Origin: Lewinella cohaerens DSM 23179
GTDB lineage: Bacteria > Bacteroidota > Bacteroidia > Chitinophagales > Saprospiraceae
Direction: 5' to 3'
DNA: 61,490 nucleotides
NCBI RefSeq assembly: GCF_000379805.1
Contig: NZ_KB903554.1
Span: 15,298-76,787 of the forward strand
Under the pieces are notes generated by a model. That model was not told the DNA's origin. It saw only the letters and a list, made by a program, of their open reading frames with translations, and made no database searches. The translations under genes were made by a program, and so were the position numbers. Of this stretch, positions 17,731 to 25,140 are shown piece by piece. Position 1 is the stretch's first letter; every line of letters begins with the position of its first letter.

Positions 17731-18598
17731 TCCGTTTTGCTCCAGTATAAAAACCCTTGCTCCAGTGCACTAGTAAATACAGGATAACAGGGGTATACAA
17801 TAAAAACTTCGCCCAATATTTACTGCGGATAACCCTCGAGAAAATACTCAGGTATCGAAATTTGGCTAAAGCGAAAGCTAATATTGGAAGTTTAAAAACA
17901 AGCTGAGGTGGCATCCCGTGGGCTCGGCGTACGATGGCAGAAAATTTGCCCAGCATAGTCTGGTTACGACGAATACCAGCCAAATCTGTCTTATTGAGAT
18001 GTGCAATGCGAATACCGTTGATACGAAATATTTGCCCGCCCTGATCCGTAAACTTTTTGCAGAAAAGCATATCCTCAAAAGCACGGTCATCCGTGAAGTA
18101 TCCAATTTTATCGAAAACCTCTTTGCGACAAGCAAAATTGCAAGTAGCCGCCGCGTGGGCCGGTACCTTGTGTCCTGAAAAGTCCAAAAAATGGTTGAAT
18201 TCTACCAGGAAAGAACACGTTCCGTAAACGCTATCTTCTGTACCATTCTCTATCACCCCCGTTAAAATCACATTGTGTTCCATGTTTTTCCAAATGTTCT
18301 CCAGCCAATTCGGCTTGGCAACACAATCGGAATCAATCAGCGCAATGACCTCCCCCTGAGCAGCCTTAATGCCTATATTTCTTGCTGATCCTGGAAAGGT
18401 TTGCTTTTCCAATGGAATAAGTTGAACCTTAGGAATAGTCGCACAAAAGGCAGCCAACTCATCCTGTTTACGCTTATCGGAGCTGTCTGCAATGATGATT
18501 TCATAGGTGCCGCCAAAATCCTGCTCCAGGATAGAGCCGATACATCTTTGTACCGTCTCTGGTTGATTATAAGAAGGGATAACGACTGATATTTGCAT
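17726..18598 (-). CDS. Family 2 glycosyltransferase
   Basis: The 290-residue protein has a GT-A fold opening with QISVVIPSYNQPETVQRCIGSIL. A nucleotide-binding region is followed by the metal-binding VIALIDSDC, and FACRKEVFDKIGYFTDDRAFEDMLFCKKFTDQGG contains the acceptor and catalytic ED motif. The C-terminal 60 residues carry one or two hydrophobic segments, so it is probably attached to the inner face of the membrane. Donor and acceptor cannot be told. The gene stands alone between mutS and a YkuK-type gene, not in a polysaccharide cluster. Confidence 0.85.
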   Translation of the reverse strand: MQISVVIPSYNQPETVQRCIGSILEQDFGGTYEIIIADSSDKRKQDELAAFCATIPKVQLIPLEKQTFPGSARNIGIKAAQGEVIALIDSDCVAKPNWLENIWKNMEHNVILTGVIENGTEDSVYGTCSFLVEFNHFLDFSGHKVPAHAAATCNFACRKEVFDKIGYFTDDRAFEDMLFCKKFTDQGGQIFRINGIRIAHLNKTDLAGIRRNQTMLGKFSAIVRRAHGMPPQLVFKLPILAFALAKFRYLSIFSRVIRSKYWAKFLLYTPVILYLLVHWSKGFYTGAKRS

Positions 18599-18647
18599 AG
18601 GCTTTACTCAATGATTTTGACAGTGTGCAACTTACGTTTTTAATTTA

Positions 18648-18679
18648 TAAAAAAAGGTCAACCCGAAATGGATTGACCT
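18648..18679 (-). terminator. Intrinsic terminator after the YkuK-type gene
   Basis: On the minus strand, a stem of AGGTCAA and TTGACCT with an 11-base loop is followed by a run of seven T, 36 bases after the stop at 18715. Confidence 0.75.
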
Positions 18680-18714
18680 CTCTTTTATCATTTTATGACA
18701 ATTCAAAACAGCAT

Positions 18715-19191
18715 TTACACCATTTTGTCGGCACAGCTGGTACTTGCAAAAGCATCAGGCTTAGCTTTGAAGACAAAGCCCATTCCCAGGATATAGCCCA
18801 TGGCTTCTTTTAATGCTACGTTGCTTTCGAAGTGCGGATCGGTGTTGATATCTGCATGAACTTCCAGTTCTACATCGTATTTATCCAGCAAATCACACAG
18901 GTTATACGCGACGTTAACGGAACGTGCCACTTCAGAAATCATCCGTTCACGGATAGACATTTTCCGGAACTCCTTGTGGTTGCTGATAAACATGAAACCT
19001 CCTCGCTTTTCTCGTAGAAAAACGATGACCGTAGCATATTCAATAACACCTCCTTTCACCTGCGAATCGGAACCAATACAGACCTTCATCCGATGGCCAT
19101 CTGCCAGTTCTTTTTTCAGTACTTTTTCTACGGCTACTTTTAGGTCATCCTGAATAGATTTACCGTTCAGCCTTCGCCATTTCATTACCAT
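18715..19191 (-). CDS. YkuK-type ribonuclease H-like protein (DUF458)
   Basis: This 158-residue protein matches the YkuK/DUF458 family: MKVCIGSDSQVKGGVIEYATVIVFLREKRGGFMFIS in the first half, with the Asp of a RNase H-like core, then the SEVARSVNVAYNLCDLL helix and VELEVHADINTDPHFESN with further acidic residues. The family is predicted to have the RNase H fold; its substrate is not established. The product is soluble. The end (KAKPDAFASTSCADKMV) is also typical of the family. A terminator follows. Confidence 0.85.
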   Translation of the reverse strand: MVMKWRRLNGKSIQDDLKVAVEKVLKKELADGHRMKVCIGSDSQVKGGVIEYATVIVFLREKRGGFMFISNHKEFRKMSIRERMISEVARSVNVAYNLCDLLDKYDVELEVHADINTDPHFESNVALKEAMGYILGMGFVFKAKPDAFASTSCADKMV

Positions 19192-19395
19192 GTCCGATGT
19201 TTTTATTACCGGAAGATAGTCATTATCACCCTACTTAAAGGAGTCAAAATCCACCTCCACTAATATTTAATATTGCGATCAAATAAAATTTACAAATTAT
19301 TGGTATTGCGCAACGGACACTTAAACATCAGTTAGGAGCGGAATGGTTCCCGCTTGGTAAAAAAGTTAATAAACGGAGGCTAGCAAGAGGTATAC

Positions 19396-20124
19396 TTATA
19401 GCTCTCTGATCCAGATATTGCGAAAACTCACGGGGTTGCTATGGTCTTGGAGTTTAATCGGGCCTGGGCCATGTGGTTCGTTTTGAGGCAAACCAATGTA
19501 GGGTGTTGTTCCTTTGATCTCTACGTGGTTTTGCACCAAAACACCGTTGATCAAGACCGTGATGTAGCCAGAGGCCACCTTCATTCCATCATCATTAAAC
19601 TGGGGAGCCTTAAAGATAATATCATAAGTATTCCATTCGCCGGTAGGCCGAAGTGGGTTCACCAACGGAATATGCTGCTTGTAAATAGCGCCAGCCTGGC
19701 CATTAGAGTAGGTTCGGTTCTGATAGCTATCTAAGATCTGAACTTCGTAGATTCCCTGGAGGAAGACGCCACTATTGCCACGTCCCTGTCCCTCGCCTTC
19801 AATCACAAGAGGAGACCTCCACTCCAGATGAAGTTGGCAGTCGCCGAATACTTTTTTGGTTTGAATATCGCCCGTCCCCTTCTCAACAGTTAGATGCTTA
19901 CCTTCTTGTTTCCAGCCAACGGCTTTGCCGTTGAGGTGTTCCCATTGATCAGTATTGGTACCATCAAAAAGGATATATGCATCTGCTGGCGGGCCATTTA
20001 CAGGGCCAGGGTCAACTGCGCGGGGCTCTGGCTCCCAAACTTCGGTAGCTACAGGGTCTGTAATCTGTGCCCGTAAGAAAGAGCCTGTCAGAAAAAGGAA
20101 AAGCAAGAAGAAAAGTGGTCTCAT
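19396..20124 (-). CDS. DUF1080 (3-keto-disaccharide hydrolase-like) secreted protein
   Basis: A signal peptide (FFLLFLFLTGSFLRAQ) is followed by a concanavalin-like sandwich of the DUF1080 family: AYILFDGTNTDQWEHLNG, a lysine-rich edge, HLEWRSP, GNSGVFLQGIYEVQILDSY, GAIYKQHIPLVNPLRPTGEWNTYDIIFKAP, and the C-terminal GPIKLQDHSNPVSFRNIWIREL. The family acts on or binds sugars outside the cytoplasm and is now partly annotated as 3-keto-disaccharide hydrolase; activity here is unproved. It lies 69 bases after the creatininase gene on the same strand and may be the last gene of that transcript. Confidence 0.85.
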   Translation of the reverse strand: MRPLFFLLFLFLTGSFLRAQITDPVATEVWEPEPRAVDPGPVNGPPADAYILFDGTNTDQWEHLNGKAVGWKQEGKHLTVEKGTGDIQTKKVFGDCQLHLEWRSPLVIEGEGQGRGNSGVFLQGIYEVQILDSYQNRTYSNGQAGAIYKQHIPLVNPLRPTGEWNTYDIIFKAPQFNDDGMKVASGYITVLINGVLVQNHVEIKGTTPYIGLPQNEPHGPGPIKLQDHSNPVSFRNIWIREL

Positions 20125-20193
20125 CTTTTTTTCTTGCTAATTAACAACTTTTTACCGAAAGGCTAGCTCAATTGCTATGCCAATTCTTTGTTT

Positions 20194-20988
20194 TTAATGA
20201 CGCGACTGATAAAGCTTCTCAAGTGGCGTCTTCTTCACGAAGTCGACAAATTTCACCAATTGGTGAATCATAATTTCCCACATTTTCACCCCCTTTTCTG
20301 CGGTTGCAATTGTGGCATCTCCCATTACGCCAGAGTTGGAAATCTTGTTGGTACGAACATACCAACTTACGCTGTGGTCATCATCAAAATTCAAAAAGTC
20401 GCTACCGAAGTCAAGCGTTTCATTTACGGCCTTATCCATCTGTACGGCTTCAGGACGTAAGGCCAGGGTTGTACTGGTCTCAATCTCACCGGCGTGGATA
20501 TCATTTGGCGTACTTGCCAATTTCGCGATATCTGTATCGCTCGTGTCGCCAGTATCCACACAAACAAAGATGCGAGCGTCCCGATTGATCATCTGGGCCG
20601 CATAATTCAGCGTAGGAGCATTGTCGCCATGTCCATTGATCATAATAATCTTCTTCACACCCTGCTTGGCCAAGTTCATACCAATATCATACACAAAAGC
20701 AGACAAAGCGTTATTCGTAACACTGATAGTACCAGCAAAATCCTCATGGTGATAAGAAACACCGTAAGGGATAGCAGGCAGCACAAGTGGCTTTGGATCA
20801 GAGCACATTTCTGCTACCTTACGAGCCAAGTATTTGGCATCATAATAATCAATATCCACCGGCAAATGCGGGCCGTGTTGTTCGATAGCACCACAGGGCA
20901 GCAAAACCGTATCGACGGTTTCCAGGCGTTCGTTGATTTCCTCCCAGGTCATCTCTTCCCAGAGAAAACCCTTTTTATTTCTGTTCAT
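20194..20988 (-). CDS. Creatininase-family amidohydrolase
   Basis: The 264-residue protein shows the metal site of the creatininase family: LPCGAIEQHGPHLPVDIDYYDA (Glu36, His38, Asp), the MINGHGDNAPTL helix start and HAGEIETSTTLALRPEAV with His and Glu ligands near 173. The family holds creatinine amidohydrolase, the mycofactocin peptidase MftE and hydrolases of riboflavin and bacillithiol-type routes, so the substrate is open. It overlaps the ATP-PPase gene by 14 bases and follows the PLP enzyme, so it very likely acts in the same pathway, for example by opening or trimming an amide made by the ATP-dependent enzyme. Confidence 0.85.
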   Translation of the reverse strand: MNRNKKGFLWEEMTWEEINERLETVDTVLLPCGAIEQHGPHLPVDIDYYDAKYLARKVAEMCSDPKPLVLPAIPYGVSYHHEDFAGTISVTNNALSAFVYDIGMNLAKQGVKKIIMINGHGDNAPTLNYAAQMINRDARIFVCVDTGDTSDTDIAKLASTPNDIHAGEIETSTTLALRPEAVQMDKAVNETLDFGSDFLNFDDDHSVSWYVRTNKISNSGVMGDATIATAEKGVKMWEIMIHQLVKFVDFVKKTPLEKLYQSRH

Positions 20989-22510
20989 TGCTTCTTGTAA
21001 ATTTGTAAGGCTTGTTTTCGGCCAATAAGTCCACCACGGATGTTGTATCCCATTTGTGGTGATTACGGCGTACTACTCCTTCCGAATACTCATTAAATAG
21101 TGATAAAAGTTGTTCCCGGATATTCTCCGGCATATCCTGCAAATTGCTGCGCTCCTCATCAAAACGAAGTTGCATGATTTCAGGGTTCTTTTTAGCCAGC
21201 TTACGGGTATGAGGATTATCCTCAATTAACTCTTTTTCTAATAAAAGATGATATAATTGTTGGGCATCAGAGCCCAGTTGTTTAACACTTTTCCCTTCCA
21301 AAGCCTTGAGACATTGGATGATTTGGTCTTCGCTGTAGCCGCAGCGTGCCGGATCTTCTTCTAGTGCTTTGAGCATTCCTACAATACGGCGGCATTTCTC
21401 ACATTTGCCACAAGGCATCATCCGCTCCCCTTTTTTATGGGCAGCATGGCAAGAAACTTGAAGACTTTGCAAATCAGGGTAACGTTTTACCAAGATTTTT
21501 AAAATCAAAAGTTCGGAAAGCGACCTTAGAATAGAAAACTGGAAAAAATCCCAACCTTTTTTATCGTAGTAACGTGTAAGTGCATTGTCGAAATATTTGC
21601 TCTGATCGTACAGCGCAGCATAATGCGTGATTCCATCCTGCTGCAACTGCAGTGTGGTATCATACTCGTTACCGATAATGATATTTCTCACCTTACGCTT
21701 CCGCGCCAAAGGAAGTACACCAAACAAGAAAACAGAAACCGTCCACAGTCGAATGGGATAAATATCGGCGCGAATATTTTGGTAATTCTCCCGGATAAAA
21801 GGCATCTGACGAACCATCCAATTGAAAATACGGTCACAGTTGCACCACACCCGACTGGTGTTGGGCGCTATCTCCAGCATCTTGTGGTAAGCATTATAGG
21901 CAGTATACCAGTGCCTACCGGATTCATTTACATAGATAGGGTGTGCTGTCTGTAACTCATTTAGGATCCCATAACTCAGTAAACTATCCTTGCCACCACT
22001 GCTAAGAATGATATAGGCATCATTGTCCAATTCAGCGGAAGCACCTGTTTCATCCTGAACAGTCTTGGGTGCTGATTCTCCTTGAAAGGTCAACTTAGCA
22101 GCCGTGTACTTACTCTTCTTTTCAGGCGCTAAATCGCTGAATGCTGGCCGCAAAAACTCATTATTTGCCAGCAGCTTATGCACGTATACCTCGCGCGATG
22201 TATTCTCCGTTACTGCCCGCAAGAAAGATTGGTCTTTTTCATCAAAAGCACCTTCAAAAATGATCTCCTCACAGAACAAGCCATAATTTAAAGCAACCTG
22301 TGCGGCCATGGTAGAGGCCAGATTCCGATCCTCCCAACGCTTAGGGTCAAAAACCTTTTCAGTATAAGCATAGATGAGTGTATTCGACACGGTTTCACCA
22401 TCTTTCTTACCCAAAGTATAGGTGGCTTTCATTCGTTTAGGCTCTACCACAATCTCATGTACCTTGAGGTAGTCAAATACGATAAAATTTGACAATTTGA
22501 TTGACATCAA
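20975..22510 (-). CDS. PP-loop ATP-pyrophosphatase with Cys-rich tail, function unknown
   Basis: The protein has 511 residues. An N-terminal domain of about 160 residues without a recognised family leads to the PP-loop SGGKDS at 171-176, which marks ATP pyrophosphatases (QueC, asparagine synthase, tRNA thiolases). The later half contains GNEYD and a metal-type cluster, CHAAHKKGERMMPCGKCEKCRR (about 365-386), like the zinc site of QueC. It is about twice the length of QueC, so it is not the ordinary queuosine enzyme. These enzymes adenylate a carboxylate or carbonyl and replace AMP by a nitrogen or sulphur donor. Overlap with the creatininase gene and a 29-base gap to the PLP-enzyme gene indicate an operon. 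Confidence 0.75.
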   Translation of the reverse strand: MMSIKLSNFIVFDYLKVHEIVVEPKRMKATYTLGKKDGETVSNTLIYAYTEKVFDPKRWEDRNLASTMAAQVALNYGLFCEEIIFEGAFDEKDQSFLRAVTENTSREVYVHKLLANNEFLRPAFSDLAPEKKSKYTAAKLTFQGESAPKTVQDETGASAELDNDAYIILSSGGKDSLLSYGILNELQTAHPIYVNESGRHWYTAYNAYHKMLEIAPNTSRVWCNCDRIFNWMVRQMPFIRENYQNIRADIYPIRLWTVSVFLFGVLPLARKRKVRNIIIGNEYDTTLQLQQDGITHYAALYDQSKYFDNALTRYYDKKGWDFFQFSILRSLSELLILKILVKRYPDLQSLQVSCHAAHKKGERMMPCGKCEKCRRIVGMLKALEEDPARCGYSEDQIIQCLKALEGKSVKQLGSDAQQLYHLLLEKELIEDNPHTRKLAKKNPEIMQLRFDEERSNLQDMPENIREQLLSLFNEYSEGVVRRNHHKWDTTSVVDLLAENKPYKFTRSNEQK

Positions 22511-22539
22511 CCCAGTTTTAAAAAACGCTAAATAAAAGA

Positions 22540-23607
22540 TTACTTGGAATTCTTAGCCGTTAGGATAGCAACGTAGCGGTCCGGCTCTATCTCATTTTTT
22601 TCATGTTCCTTCAGCAGTCCAATCAATCCTGCTGTAGAAGCAGGGAGTATACTTTTCGACTCCTTGTTAAGAAGGTATTTAGACATGCTTTTCATCTCCT
22701 GGTCACTTACATTGTGTGCACTTCCATTACTTTCTTTCATGGCATACAAGGCCTCTTCGCCATCAAAGCTGTGCCAGTTGATTAAAGGTTCGTTGAACTT
22801 TGTTTCTTTAATGAGATCAGGGTTTAAATCGGCGCAATAATCCAATCCTTTATTAAAGGAATAAACGATAGGGTTTTTCCGTACAGAAGAAGCGCCTAGC
22901 ATCTGCGGCACGCGGGATGTCTTGCCTCGCTTATAAAGAGAAACAAATCCACGATAAATTCCTGCCAGCAATGTCCCATTAGAAATTGGGACCGCACAAA
23001 TGCGGGGAGCATCGCGCAGCTGATCGTAAATCTCGAAAGCAATTTGGCTATAAGCCATAATCTGCAAAGGCGTATTCGCACCACCGGGATTGGCATCGTA
23101 CCAACCGTTGTCTTGTGCTAGTTTGCTGCTCTCTGTCACGCTGTCTTCATAGCTGCCACGCAGACGGAGAATCTCGCTACCTAAATCAACCATCTCTTCA
23201 ATCCTGGCAGTATGATAGGATTCAGGAATGAATATTTTGCACTCGATACCTGCCAAGTGCGCCGCCAAAGCAACTGCTGATCCATAATTCCCACAAGTAG
23301 CAAGGCTGATCGTATCGTATTCACGACGCAAAGCATCGTAAACCTGTGCAAAAGCAATACGGTCCTTTTGCGTTCCTGTTGGGTTATCGCCTTCTGTTTT
23401 AAGGTAAAGTTGGCGCAGATTATAGTCACGCTCCAGAGATTTGGCCCGCATCAGGCTGGTATCCCCTACTTCGATATTTATAATATCTTCGAAAACTTCC
23501 AGCCGGTCTATCAGACTGTTGTTTTTGTTCTTAACAAATTCACTGTACTCCTTTGCTTCTTTCGATACTTTGAGTTCAATGCTATTCGTAAGATCCCGTA
23601 AATTCAT
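22540..23607 (-). CDS. Fold-type II PLP enzyme, threonine synthase-like
   Basis: The 355-residue protein shows the tryptophan-synthase-beta fold. The PLP lysine is in EGDNPTGTQKDRIAFA (Lys81), the phosphate- and substrate-loop is TCGNYGSAVALAAHLAG, and ISNGTLLAGIYRGF is the glycine loop. It resembles threonine synthase but is shorter than the long type, has TQKDR where most have SFKDR, and sits with an ATP-PPase and a creatininase instead of thrA/thrB. It could therefore catalyse a beta- or gamma-replacement to make an unusual amino acid. First gene of the three-gene set, transcribed from upstream of 23607. Confidence 0.75.
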   Translation of the reverse strand: MNLRDLTNSIELKVSKEAKEYSEFVKNKNNSLIDRLEVFEDIINIEVGDTSLMRAKSLERDYNLRQLYLKTEGDNPTGTQKDRIAFAQVYDALRREYDTISLATCGNYGSAVALAAHLAGIECKIFIPESYHTARIEEMVDLGSEILRLRGSYEDSVTESSKLAQDNGWYDANPGGANTPLQIMAYSQIAFEIYDQLRDAPRICAVPISNGTLLAGIYRGFVSLYKRGKTSRVPQMLGASSVRKNPIVYSFNKGLDYCADLNPDLIKETKFNEPLINWHSFDGEEALYAMKESNGSAHNVSDQEMKSMSKYLLNKESKSILPASTAGLIGLLKEHEKNEIEPDRYVAILTAKNSK

Positions 23608-23841
23608 AGTTGAATTTCTTATTAGTTACCCCAAAATAGGGAACTTTTAGCGAGGGCGGATTAATAACTGTCAGATTCCTTAGGAGTGATTTTGGCTTTA
23701 TCCTTCGTTAAAGAACCGCCTCCCTTAGCGAAAAACGCCGCAACTTAGGGGGATTTTAAATGAGATGCAATAGGTGAGATAAAATATAGGAAAACTAACG
23801 TACGTGTTCCTAACACTCAATTTCAAAATCGAAGCGGACTG

Positions 23842-24789
23842 CTAAAATTTCCGCAAATCACTACCCTTGAAAGACCATTCCGGGGTTCTAAATACGCCTT
23901 CAAGTGTGGAAACTTCATACCAAGGAGAATCGGCATTGGGATTTTGTAAAACATGGATATCCTGGGCCGGCATATAGCTCTGTGCCAATAATATCCTTTT
24001 CTGATGAGTTTCAGGATGAACAACCATATCTACCACAATGATCGCATGACCAGGGCTGCCTCCCTGAATAAATACATCGCCAGCTTCAATTTGCGATAGC
24101 GATTGTTCCTTGAGTTCTTTGGCTACAGAGAGTGTACCTGCGTAAGCAAAGACCATATTGAGGTAACTGCGGAAAGCTTTGTAGGACGAATCTTCTCCCC
24201 TGCTGCTCGTCCAGCTTACTTCATTTCCATTCACCCTTATGCGTTGACCAGATCGCCATTTGGTGTATTTAGCTAGAAAGCCATTCGTAAAATGGAACTG
24301 AATCGCATCATATTCTTTTTGCTGCCATAGATATTCCGCCCGCAAGCGGATTACAGCATCCGCACACTGCTGTAAATCACGCCGCCCGACATCTATATCG
24401 ACAACAGCACTGACAGCGGCTTGATTTCTTTTTAGTGAACCATCATAAAGGTAAACGGGAGAATTTGCAGATTTCAGAGGAAGCGTCCTCAAAAAATAGG
24501 CAAATGTATTATCATCGTATTCTACTCGTGAGAACCCTACAGGAACAGGAAAACGTTTCTCAATAGTATTCCCAATTGTGTCTAAGGTATAAACGGTATC
24601 TAATAGTACATTCTCTTGCGTTGAATGTGCTACGACATCCGTACTTCCTTCTGTGCTACAAGCAAGTAACAAAAGGTAAAAACTCCCAAAAAAAATGAGC
24701 TTAAGGGATGAGGAAATAAATAATTTACGCAAAGGGCGTAGATTATCTTTTGCGAATTCCCTAACCCCCACTTTTCTTGGTTTGGCCAT
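23842..24789 (-). CDS. DUF4846-domain lipoprotein
   Basis: The 315-residue product carries a lipoprotein signal well inside the frame (IFFGSFYLLLLACSTEG), so the first 20-odd residues (MAKPRKVGVREFAKDNLRP) may not be translated; a TTG at LRKLF could be the true start. The ATG at 24789 overlaps the SUI1 gene by 29 bases. The body matches DUF4846: VPVGFSRVEYDDNTFAYFLRTLPLKS, VYLYDGSLKRNQAAVSAVVDIDVGRRDLQQCADAVIRLRAEYL, then GDVFIQGGSPGHAIIVVDM and the LAQSYMPAQDIHVLQNP end. Its role is not known; the family is common in Bacteroidota and some Proteobacteria. Confidence 0.8.
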   Translation of the reverse strand: MAKPRKVGVREFAKDNLRPLRKLFISSSLKLIFFGSFYLLLLACSTEGSTDVVAHSTQENVLLDTVYTLDTIGNTIEKRFPVPVGFSRVEYDDNTFAYFLRTLPLKSANSPVYLYDGSLKRNQAAVSAVVDIDVGRRDLQQCADAVIRLRAEYLWQQKEYDAIQFHFTNGFLAKYTKWRSGQRIRVNGNEVSWTSSRGEDSSYKAFRSYLNMVFAYAGTLSVAKELKEQSLSQIEAGDVFIQGGSPGHAIIVVDMVVHPETHQKRILLAQSYMPAQDIHVLQNPNADSPWYEVSTLEGVFRTPEWSFKGSDLRKF

Positions 24790-25111
24790 AGCCTTTGTCT
24801 AGTAAAAACTTAAGGACTTTATCTCTTTGATCACCTTGTACAAGGATTTCACCGTCTTTGGCCGATCCGCCTACGCCACAGTACGTTTTGAGTGATTTAG
24901 CCAAGCTTTTAAGATCGTCATCATTGCCTTCGAAACCCGTAATCAGCGTTACCGCCTTTCCTTTCCGCTTTTTGCGATCCAGCCAAATACGGAGTTTTTG
25001 ATCAGCCGCATCAAGCGTTTCTTCTTCCTCTTCCTGTTGATTAAGGTTGACATCAGGGTTAGTGGAAAATACGAGTCCACCTAAATTTTTCCATTCGTTA
25101 TCTCTGGCCAT
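24761..25111 (-). CDS. SUI1/YciH-type translation initiation factor
   Basis: The first 45 residues are acidic and unstructured-looking, followed by an SUI1 domain: KGKAVTLITGFEGNDDDLKSLAKSLKTYCGVGGSAKDGEILVQGDQRDKVLKFLLDKGYGQTKKSG. This is the bacterial homologue of eIF1, which in E. coli (YciH) can influence start selection. The 116-residue length is normal. It lies 29 bases after mutS2 and overlaps the DUF4846 gene, so all three are probably cotranscribed. Confidence 0.92.
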   Translation of the reverse strand: MARDNEWKNLGGLVFSTNPDVNLNQQEEEEETLDAADQKLRIWLDRKKRKGKAVTLITGFEGNDDDLKSLAKSLKTYCGVGGSAKDGEILVQGDQRDKVLKFLLDKGYGQTKKSGG

Positions 25112-25140
25112 GTCTCTTAGTATTTTCGTACTATTTCGTA

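Noticed and set aside
20975-22510. Assignment of the PP-loop protein as QueC
   Set aside because: It is about twice as long as QueC, has an extra N-terminal domain and lies without queD/queE/queF.
22540-23607. Assignment as the housekeeping threonine synthase
   Set aside because: The PLP-lysine motif and the gene neighbours differ from thrC; only the family level is claimed.
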